A stretch of 64,000 nt of DNA from Aquilaria yunnanensis (lineage: Eukaryota > Streptophyta > Magnoliopsida > Malvales > Thymelaeaceae). Below the pieces are notes generated by a model that saw nothing but the letters and a program-made list of their open reading frames with translations, had not been told where the DNA came from and searched no databases. A program made the translations under genes and the position numbers. Where the stretch lies: positions 29,511,501 through 29,575,500 of the forward strand of contig CM077599.1 in the NCBI GenBank assembly GCA_039654915.1. The letters run 5' to 3'. Below, piece after piece: positions 55,643 through 64,000 of the stretch (positions within the stretch are counted from its first letter, which is position 1; every line of letters starts with the position of its first letter).

Positions 55643-56523
55643 CACACAACACATGGCTCTAAGCCTAGAAAAAAGGCTGGCATCAAATTGGACCCAAAAA
55701 AATATTTAAATCAAAATATTTATCTGTTTTCCTTTTTTTTTTTTTCTACATTAAAATATTTTTATTTTTTCTAATTATTCATATTTTTTTCCAAACATAT
55801 ATCTTTTCAACTTTATAAAGCTTATGAAAGATTATTTTTTAAATTTTAATTATACTAGGTAAAAGTTAACATTGGATAAATATGTAACATAACATTAATA
55901 ATATTTACAATAATTTAATTAATTATAGTTACCTCCTTGATCTTTAGCCGATGTTACAGTTACACCCCTAAAGTTTGAAAATGTATTTTTTCCATACTTT
56001 TTCTATATTGAGAAAATAATTTTAATATCATAATTTAAACTGTACTATAACAATTTTTAGAGGTTTTAGCCTGTCTAATTATTTAATATTTAAAAATATT
56101 ATTTTTTTATTAATAGAAAATAAAAAAATAATTTTAAAAATTTTATTTGAATTTATTTGAAGTAATTATATATATTATGTTTGATTACAATTATGTAAGT
56201 TAAGTTTCAATGAATATGGGATCAGGCAAAGCATGTTTTACTTACATTATTGTGTTGATATGATTTTATGGCTTATGTGAGCTTTTGAATTTTGAAGTTC
56301 AAGAATATGAATTTGTCTGATTTCACTATGTTTGAGTATGAGTAGGTTTTGTGTCTGACTACTACGGAAGTGAAGTTCATGACCATTCCTACATGGTATT
56401 ATGTAAATATATTTCAAAATGCATTGTTCAGAGCTAGTCTTTCTAGGCTCTCTACTAATAACAATTCTTAGTCATTTTATGACGATATGGCATAATGTAG
56501 CAGTTGAAGTGTAGCTATTTTTA
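55643..56523. other. AT-rich intergenic DNA
   Basis: No gene or clear repeat is seen. Confidence 0.45.
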
Positions 56524-56525
56524 TT

Positions 56526-56880
56526 ACTACCTCTATCCCAAAAAATGATGAAACATATTTCTTTTTTGGCCATGTTGGAAATGATAAAGCATTTCTTTTT
56601 TAGAAAGATTTTAACATCCAATTTACCTTATTATGTACTCTTATTTAAACTCACTATACAAAACTGAAATTTTTTTTTATTTCATTAAAACCCTTACAAC
56701 ATAAAACCCCAAAAGGAATCTTTTCTTTTAATTATCATTCAAACTCTCACTTCACATAACCCAAAAAATAATTTTTAAAATTTTACTTTTAAGGGTAAAA
56801 ATGAGAAAAAAATCATAAACTATACACCCCTTAATCTCTGTGCCTAGAGAAATGCATCATTTTTTATAGGACAGAGAAAG
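56526..56880. mobile_element. Stowaway-like MITE
   Basis: The ends CTACCTCTATCCCA and TAGGACAGAGAAAG form short inverted repeats flanked by TA (56524-56525 and 56881-56882). It is non-coding. Confidence 0.6.
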
Positions 56881-57029
56881 TATTATTATTTTTGCACGCA
56901 AAAGCATTTATAAGGTATGTTAAGGTTATTAAAGATTACCATGAAAAGTTGGGGGCCAATTAGCCTGTGTCTTGAGATCTAGATGACTTCAAGCTGCAAT
57001 TTATATTATTCAGTACACAATGTGCCTTG

Positions 57030-57262
57030 CTCTTGTTTTAAATTCTTAACACTATTCACTTTTTAATAATTAATCTATAATTTTTTAATTTTAACATTTT
57101 AAAATATAAATGGAAATTTTTTGTATTTAAATGATAAATCATGACTTATAGTTTCTAAATATATTTTTAAATTTTTTTGCTAATAAACAATAATATGAAT
57201 AAATTCAAGTGAAACTAGTCAAAAAAGTCAAATAGATTAAAAAAAATAGGACATGGGGAGGA
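57030..57262. mobile_element. Degenerate copy of the MITE at 43391-43627
   Basis: The interior matches closely (AATTAAT(T/C)TATAATTTTTTA and AACAATAATATGAATAAATT blocks), while the left terminus has drifted away. The right end GGACATGGGGAGGA is recognisable. Confidence 0.65.
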
Positions 57263-57478
57263 TTTATTATGGCAGAGTCTATGCAATGGTTGAAGCGTAA
57301 TTATTATGATATGATATACAACAACGGTTAAAGTGTACTTATAGTAATCCCCTCGATAATTATTTTAAGAAATTTCATGTTTTTTATCTATATATTTTGA
57401 AGTGCTTGGTCTTGATTGTTGGTTAAGAATTTACTTTTATTTTGCAATGGTTTATGATAATGTTAGTTATATCTATTT

Positions 57479-59085
57479 TCATGTGTTGTTTTTTTCAATA
57501 GCGCCTATTTCCTCTTGCATGGCTGCCCTCCAGACTTCACTTTGTATGGCAGTCTCCACATTTACAGGATCTCCTGCAAACATGGCAAATGAAGCAGTGT
57601 ATATATCACTTAGTGATTTATGTTTTCTTTGAACTGGTTCTGGAGAGGACTCTGTTGATGTTGAGGATGTTGTTCCAGCTAGTGTTCCAGCTGGAGTTCC
57701 AACTGGGGAAGTCGCTGTTGCTGATCTCTCTACCCGTACTTCATGAGTGGATTGCTCTTCTTTGATTAAGCCTTCAAAAGCTGCAGTCTGTTCTTCAGCT
57801 ACTTCTTTCCAACTGTGCTCCTCAGCAAATTGTACATCCCAGCTAATCACAACCTTCTTGGTATCTGGATCAAAAAGTCTATAAGCTTTTGTGTTGGTGC
57901 AGTAACCAATAAATATGTACCTCTTGGATCTTTGCTCGAGTTTGTGTCTTCCATCTAAAGTTACGGCATAACAGATGCATCCAAATATTTTCAGATGGCT
58001 CACCGTTGGTTTTGATCCAAACCATGCTTCATAGGGTGTCATATTCCATACAGCTTTTGTAGGTGATAGGTTGAGCAGATATACAGCAGTTGCCACTCCT
58101 TCTGCCCAGAAGCTATCTGGTAGACTCTTATTCTTCATCATGCAGCAAGCCATTTCCACAATGGTTCGGTTTTTGCGTTCAGTAATCCCGTTCTGTTGAG
58201 GCATGTATGGAGCAGTGAGTTCCCTTTTGATACCTTGTTCCTCACAGAACTTGGTAAACTCATCCGAGATAAATTCTCCTCCTCTGTCTGTCCTCAGGGT
58301 CTTAAGCTGAGCATTGCCTTGTTTTTCTGCCAATGCCTTAAATTTTCTAAAACACTCAAATGCTTCTGACTTCATTTTGATAAAATATACCCAGCACATT
58401 CGTGTTAAATCATCAATAAACAGCAGAAAGTACTTACTGCCCGCATGTGAACATGTCCTCATTGGCCCACAGATATCTGCATACACCATTTCTAGCCTTT
58501 CTTTAGCTCTTCTAGCCTGCCCTTCAAGAAATGTTCTTCGGGTTTGCTTCCCAAGTGCACATCCTTCACACACATGTGTCATTTCCTTGATGTTCGGAAG
58601 GCCTCTCACCATTTGTTTATTTGAAAGCAGCTGTAATACTCTGATATAGAGATGCCCATAACGATGGTGCCACAGTTCTGACTCGTCTGCTCTTCTGCTC
58701 ACCAGGGCACAGACATCCTCGCACGAAAAATCAACAGGAAACATTTTGTTTTCAGTCATTTTTGCATATAACAGAACATTTTCTGATCCTTTCTTGATGG
58801 TGCATGCATCCTTTTCAAACACAGCAGTATAGCCATGCTTAATTAGTTGCCCCACACTGAGCAAATTATGGGCCAATCCAGGAGCAAAGTGAACATTTTT
58901 AATCAGCTTTTCACTCTTGCCAATCAACATAGAAACCGTACTTTTTCCTTTAATTTGTATCTGCTTATCATTCCCTAATCGCACTTAAGCTTTGTATGAC
59001 TCATCTAGCTCCTTGAAATTGTTTCTATTGCCTGTTAAATGATTTGAACATGCACTGTCAATGAACCATGTATTATTTGAATCAT
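57479..59085 (-). pseudogene. Copia protease-integrase fragment
   Basis: The long frame at 58984-57479 contains the integrase. A zinc-binding HHCC start (WHHRYGHL .. CEGCALGKQ) is followed by the catalytic core with DICGPM, TDRGGEF and NGITERKNRT, supplying the D, D and E residues. Then comes the copia tail with GYCTNTKAYRLFDP, ending after GAIEKNNT where RT would start. Upstream in the same frame, behind a stop near 58985, is the protease motif DSACSNHLTG, in which Gly of the DSG triad is Ala. Integrase would insert element cDNA; this copy cannot because RT is missing. Confidence 0.9.
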
Positions 59086-59103
59086 TCATATAGCTTACAT
59101 AGG

Positions 59104-59998
59104 TCATGAAGAGGTAATCTTCTGCACCAGATTCTTCTTCAGCATACTTTGCTTGGCTGCCCTTGCTTCAGCAGTCTTCTTCTCTGTGGCCAAATTTTTT
59201 ACAGAATGTGCATTGTACACCTGCATTTCTTCCACGTCCTCTTCCACGGAAGCTGCCTCTTCTTCTGGCTTGAGGGAGTCGTTGCTGCTCCTCCTAGACT
59301 TGAAATGCTTGTTCTTCTTCCTGAGTAGAGCTCCGGTTGATCCTTGTCTCATGAGCTTGCAATGAACCTATGAGTTCATCAAAGGACAGAGATGTCAGAT
59401 CCTTTGATTCTTCTATAGCAGCCACGACATGATCAAATTTAGGTGTTAGGCTCCATAGCACCTTAGCGACAATTGTCTCATCTGTCACTTTTTCCCCATA
59501 TGTGCGCATCTGAGTTACAATGGAGGAGACTCTGGCCATATATGCCTGCACGTGCTCATTTCCTTTCATGGTCAGTGTCTCAAATTCACGTCGAAGAGAT
59601 TGAAGTTTTACCGTTATAACTTTAGCAGAGCCCTGGAATTCTGTTTTCAGAATAGTCCATGCTTCTTTTGACGTATCAGCTCATGCAATTCTGGAGAAGA
59701 TGGATTCATCCACTGCTTGCTGGATGAAGAAAAGAGCCTTGGCATCTTTCTTTACGTTCTCCCGTTGACGTGCTTCGTCCGAGCTGCCTTCTGTAAGTCC
59801 CTTTTCAACCAGCTCCTAAAGATCCTGAGACCTGAATAGAGTCTTCATTTTGATACTCCAAAATTCATATGATTCTCCCTTGAAGATGGGAACCTGAGGT
59901 TGAGAGACGTTTACGGCTGAGGTGCTTGTCGCCATTGCTGAAAATGTTTCGAAGTCAAAAAACCTGGCTCTGATACCACAAATGTTGGATAATGACAA
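59104..59998 (-). pseudogene. Copia gag, broken
   Basis: It begins MATSTSAVNVSQPQVPIF and FKGESYEFWSIKMKTLFRSQ, the typical N-terminus of TNT1-94-like Gag. A stop follows near 59816, another near 59690, and then a 91-codon open stretch (59569-59294) with the UBN2-type gag core (MKGNEHVQAYMARVSSIVTQ). The zinc-knuckle region (about 59215-59160) is readable only in a second frame, so at least two stops and one shift inactivate it. Confidence 0.8.
59965..59978 (-). other. Primer-binding site of the copia element
   Basis: The minus strand reads TGGTATCAGAGCCA, complementary to initiator tRNA-Met, four bases after the LTR end. Confidence 0.85.
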
Positions 59999-60237
59999 AC
60001 AAGAAGAAAGAATTCTTAATATGGACGTGAATACTGCTGCTGTATTTTATTCAAGATGACATACTGCTCTTAAATAAAAGCGAGTTTCAACGGAAAGAGA
60101 GAAATCAGGAGAAAGACCGATTCCTTCTGTAACAAATAACTAAACAAACTTGAACGTTAAGAAACAAAAACCTCTGTCTCCATGTCCAACGTTCTGATCT
60201 TCCATGATCTTCTCCAGCGTTGAATCATTCTTCAACA
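59983..60237 (-). repeat. 5' LTR of the copia element
   Basis: It runs TGTTGGATAATGAC.. to ..CATTCTTCAACA, a 255-bp unit bounded by TGTTG/CAACA. The left border is fixed by the PBS; the right border rests on the terminal inverted repeat only. Confidence 0.7.
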
Positions 60238-60312
60238 GGCTTGACAGGGACTAGATTAGGTGGATCGGGCGGAAGGCCTCAGGGGCCAATGTTGTTGCTC
60301 GTTAGCAGAAGA

Positions 60313-60717
60313 CTAGCCATGGTCGACCAAGGAAAGGGGTACCCGATTCGCCTTCATGAAGCTAATTGGGGATGACCTAGCTGTAAGTCCACGAGATGGC
60401 TGTCCAATTGGGTTGAACTGACCAGAGGAACGATCAGAGCAGATTTGGGTTCGGTCGTTGCCCTTATTGTTGCCCATATTGTTCTGCAAGCTCTGTTGTA
60501 CCAATTGCTTTACGGCCATTTTCTATTTATTCATCATTGCTTCCCCCTCAGCCAAGTGTTCCTCTCGAATTCCATACATAATTGAAGAAGTTGAAGACCC
60601 AAAAATTAGTGCAGAGCCCGTTGAACTCAGACTTCCCGCGAAGTTTTCAAAAACCTGTTTTCCCTTGTCCACATTCAATACCACCAATGTCATGGGGTGA
60701 GTTTCTGTCCAATTCAA
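60313..60717 (-). pseudogene. Unrecognised decayed reading frame
   Basis: One minus-strand frame of 135 codons has a single stop (60523-60525). It contains MTLVVLNVDKGKQVFENFAG, an acidic middle, and an NNMGNNKGND low-complexity stretch. No domain is recognised. It adjoins the right edge of the copia LTR. A fragment of another retroelement Gag or LINE ORF1 is possible but unsupported. Confidence 0.3.
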
Positions 60718-60989
60718 TACTCAACCAAGATAGGGATCATGTGTGTCCAATTCAATACATTAGCTGAAACTTGGTTTTACACATTTTAAGGAATTTGGGG
60801 ACAATTTTGCAGCTAACTTTATACTCTAAAGCAACTGATTCTTTTTTCTTACCAAAAAAGATTAATAGCATGAAATCTTCCAATTTCCATATCAAAATTG
60901 AAATGATCAAACGTCTTATTAAATCTATAAACTAGCAAGCACCTATGAACCAAACTTGCAAGAAATCATGTTGACTTCAAGGTGTTAAA

Positions 60990-61620
60990 TACCGTTACTG
61001 TTATATATACTGCACCCCGAAATTTTAAGATATACCGTACCGCATACTATTATCGTTTTAAAAAAAAAAAAATTAAATGTTAAAATATTATTTTAAGATA
61101 ACATAATTGTTTAATAATTTATTTTTACACATTTTATATGTACTCTAATTTTTCTCATCATAATTTTTCAAATATAAATAAAATATATATGATAGAAGAT
61201 ATTCAGTTGGCGTTGCATACATTAGAAATCCAATTGGGGGATATTGTTCAACACCACAAGGACCTTTAAGCTACTACCATCAATTAAATTTTTATATTAA
61301 TTAAGAAAAGTAACAAAAAAAGTAAATGTTTATTTTATGATATGTGTATTATTTATATTTTAATATTTTATATATTTATGATGTTTTTTATGTAAAATGA
61401 AAAAAAAAATATTTGGAAAAAATAAAATACTGCGGTATGTACCACGCAGTATTTGTGGTATAGTGCGATTTTTTGACAAAATACATATAAAAAGTGAGCA
61501 ATATGCGGTATACCACACAGTAAAATGATAAAATATAAAAATATTTATACCATATATTGTGTATCCGTGATAAACAATATACTGTATGGTATAGTGGTAT
61601 ATTACGATATTTAAAACGAT
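60990..61620. mobile_element. MITE with long AT-rich inverted repeats (hAT-like guess)
   Basis: The left end TTAAATACCGTTACTG and the right end ATATTTAAAACGATGG pair imperfectly, and inner GGTAT..CCGCA/TGCGGTAT palindromes recur (61430-61520). There is no ORF. The superfamily is uncertain. Confidence 0.5.
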
Positions 61621-64000
61621 GGTTGACTCTCTACAAAGTACAAAGCCTCGCTCCCCTGCATAAAGCCACCAAAATTTGCAAATTGCAGAAAAAATAAGAG
61701 GATAATTGTGACAGAACCCGGCCAGTCAGTTATATGACAAATTTTAGAGTGTCCCTGTTTCTATATGGAGAAGACTAGTGTGAGAGCTGATTTTTCCCTT
61801 TTTTGAATTAACAATAATGACGGAGTTTATGCTTCAAAGGATAAATGTAAGTTTCTAAAAATTAGGGATAACTGTAGGTTTGTAAGTTTCTAAAAATTAG
61901 GGATAACCGTAGGTTAGGTTAACTACAAGTGGTTTTTGAAAATCCCCCATAATATTTTTTTGCCTAAGACTATTTGATTTATGATATTCCCAATTCCATG
62001 AGAATATTTTTTGCCTGACCATATATAAAGGAGTAACCCGGATAAGAGCTAATGCTCATTAATTATGAGTCATTTGCAACTTATCATAGTTCTTGTGGCT
62101 ATTCGTTTTAGATTTTATAATTGAAGGACTTCTTCATTTAGTCAATTGGCAATTGCTTCTAACGCAACTTTAATCAATATCCTTATACTTCTTTACATTG
62201 TTCAACTTGATCCTTATCATTTTTCTCCTACACTTTTAGCAACTAACACTATTAACAAACAGTTTCATTAGTAATGCGATTTTGTGTACTATAGCCTCAC
62301 ATACTTTGGGAACATTTTAATTTGCTAGTCGTTTCCCTACGAAATATTACATTTTCCACATAAACGTTTTGTTTCTTTGCAATTGATGTGGCTATTGTCT
62401 TGTTTCAAAACATATACAGATTGTTTTACACACTCAGTTTTTTCGGTTTAGTGTGTGAATACTCCATGTTCTTTATGTTTAGCTTTTTACAGTACTACGA
62501 GTACTTTTATTTATTGGGTGAATATCAAATCTTTCAGTAGAGTTTTACCCTACAATAATACAAGTGTATGCGGTTGTCAAATCGAGATTTTACATGAAAT
62601 TACTTTTGGCTTTATATGAATTGTAATAATAGAATTAGATTAAAATCATTAATTGTAATCGTAAAATCTAATTGAATCATTTTATCTATTTCTCATCATA
62701 AAATTGTAAGATTCGAATATTGAAATCAAGATTTTAACAAATTCTATATGGCACTATAAAAAGAAATATTGCGTTGTTCTATCCTAATGATGGTGTGATT
62801 GAGACTGCTATACTAGTACGACAGGTAAAAAAATTGTTTCCTTATTTTTTTCACTTGCTCAATTTTATTCTGAAATTTTATCCCTTAATTTCTTGTCTTT
62901 CATTTGTACAAACTCTTTTTTTATTATACTTTTGAATTTATTTATATTTTTATAGTAGCCAATGATTGCAAAAGCTCACAATGAACATAGAGTAATTAAA
63001 CCAGCTTGGCAATCACTAATAAAATATATATTCCACATTTAATGAATAAGAATACCAAATAATTGAAACTTAGTATGAAATTTTAAATATTGAAATAGAA
63101 TTCCAATAAGGTTACTTTAGAAAAAAAAATGAGGACAAAAAATAAATTTTAAACAAGTTTTCATAATTCAAATTATTTAATGAAAAATACATATTAGTAG
63201 AAATATTATTAGTAATTTTCTTCAAACTTTAATCATACAGAAATGTAGAATATATAAACTAATTAACCACGCATCTCATGGCTAAAAAACTATTATTATA
63301 TATTCTATAAACTATTTTTATGTTTTATGGGAATAATGGATAACCGGCTACTTGTTGGGCTTTCATTTTCACCCTATTTCCCCCTTCACATAGATAGCAA
63401 AAAACATAAAGTTAGCTTATAATTAAATGGCTACAAGAGCTCAAGGTTTGAGATAGTGTTAAAATAAGATTAATTGTACACTCTAAGGTTAGAGATATTT
63501 TGTACAATATTTTAAGTTACAATTGCTATATCAGTCGATATCAATATCAAGCAATAAGTCTTAATTATAAATTGTAGTTATTTGAATTTATTTGGAATAT
63601 TATTTGTAGTCTTGCATACTTGATGGAATTTAATCTCTTCAAGCATGTGATATGTCACTGTCCCGAAACTTCAATGGTGTTTTTTGGTGTAAGACAATTT
63701 ATTAAAAAAATGTCAAACAATTTTTTTTTCAACAACAGCAAAGAATTATATTTATAAGATGATATACAACCTATAGTGCCAGCAAAGAAAATGTCAAACA
63801 ATTGCACGAAAATTATCATTCACAAATCTATTATATTATTGTAAAGGGGAAGAAACTAGGGTTGGGTTAGGTTTATTTGGATTTAAATTCAATATAAGTT
63901 AGATCGATTTCAGTCTCGGGTAATTTTATGTTGGGTTTCAATCAAAACTCGGGTTGACCAATTAGGTTTGTCTTGGTTACTGGTATATATGTTGAAATCA
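61621..64000. other. AT-rich intergenic DNA
   Basis: No gene is seen. A 37-bp unit (GTTTCTAAAAATTAGGGATA..GTAGGTT) is duplicated at about 61851-61920. From about 63855 the sequence GGGTTGGGTTAGGTTTATTT resembles the start of a hAT-like MITE that runs off the window. Confidence 0.45.

Larger units (their letters stand above)
57479..60237 (-). mobile_element. Truncated Ty1/copia element
   Basis: In minus-strand order it has a 5' LTR (60237-59983), a PBS, decayed gag, protease and integrase, and it ends abruptly at the start of the RT region near 57480. The 3' LTR is absent, so no target duplication can be scored. Confidence 0.88.

Overview
This is nuclear DNA of a flowering plant, most likely a eudicot. 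It is AT-rich and dominated by nested LTR retrotransposons and MITEs. The genus cannot be fixed from the sequence. The only convincing host gene is a two-exon gene for a small secreted peptide (40565-40900). No rRNA, tRNA or CRISPR array was seen.

Region 1 (1-12484, + strand) is the 3' part of a large Ogre/Tat-like Ty3/gypsy element. It holds the gag C-terminus, a conserved non-coding spacer, a cargo cassette, a tandem-repeat tract, a polypurine tract and a 3.1-kb 3' LTR. The cargo is the most striking part of the window. It has three consecutive intact 182-codon genes (4045, 4883, 5656) resembling the cysteine-rich nucleic-acid-binding protein (NABP) of flexuous plant RNA viruses (carlavirus/mandarivirus/allexivirus type). 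They are followed by an intact intronless gene (6718-7347) for a LOG-type cytokinin-activating phosphoribohydrolase. The second and third NABP genes and LOG each have a recognisable TATA box, and an 86-bp promoter-upstream module is amplified in front of LOG. A related element at 29150-40188 has the same gag, spacer, repeats and PPT but lacks the cargo.

Region 2 (12485-28471) has a short stretch of probable decayed CACTA transposase. It is followed by two minus-strand Athila-like Ty3/gypsy elements joined in tandem (LTR A 13877-15368, LTR B 20306-24445, truncated LTR C 27741-28471). Both carry a decayed NABP copy (16744-17284 and 26651-27210) joined to the reverse-transcriptase N-terminus at the same point. 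LTR B is interrupted by a solo LTR with a perfect target duplication and by a TIR element with a GC-rich payload.

Region 3 (29150-40188, - strand) is a complete, young, pol-less Ogre/Tat-like element with near-identical LTRs and a perfect AGGTG target duplication. It encodes a plant-mobile-domain-like ORF1, broken by two stops, and gag.

Region 4 (40189-64000) starts with the secreted-peptide gene. AT-rich DNA follows, with Stowaway-like and hAT-like MITEs and a TRIM nested inside a fold-back element. Next comes a gag-bearing non-autonomous Ty3/gypsy element (47936-54660, TSD CTTAC), then a truncated minus-strand Ty1/copia element (57479-60237). The last 2.4 kb show no gene.

My reading is inference. 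An RNA-virus-derived NABP gene and a LOG retrocopy became cargo of retrotransposons, possibly entering by template switching, and the set in the Ogre-like element has stayed open. A role against host RNA silencing (NABP) and in cytokinin supply (LOG) is possible but untested.
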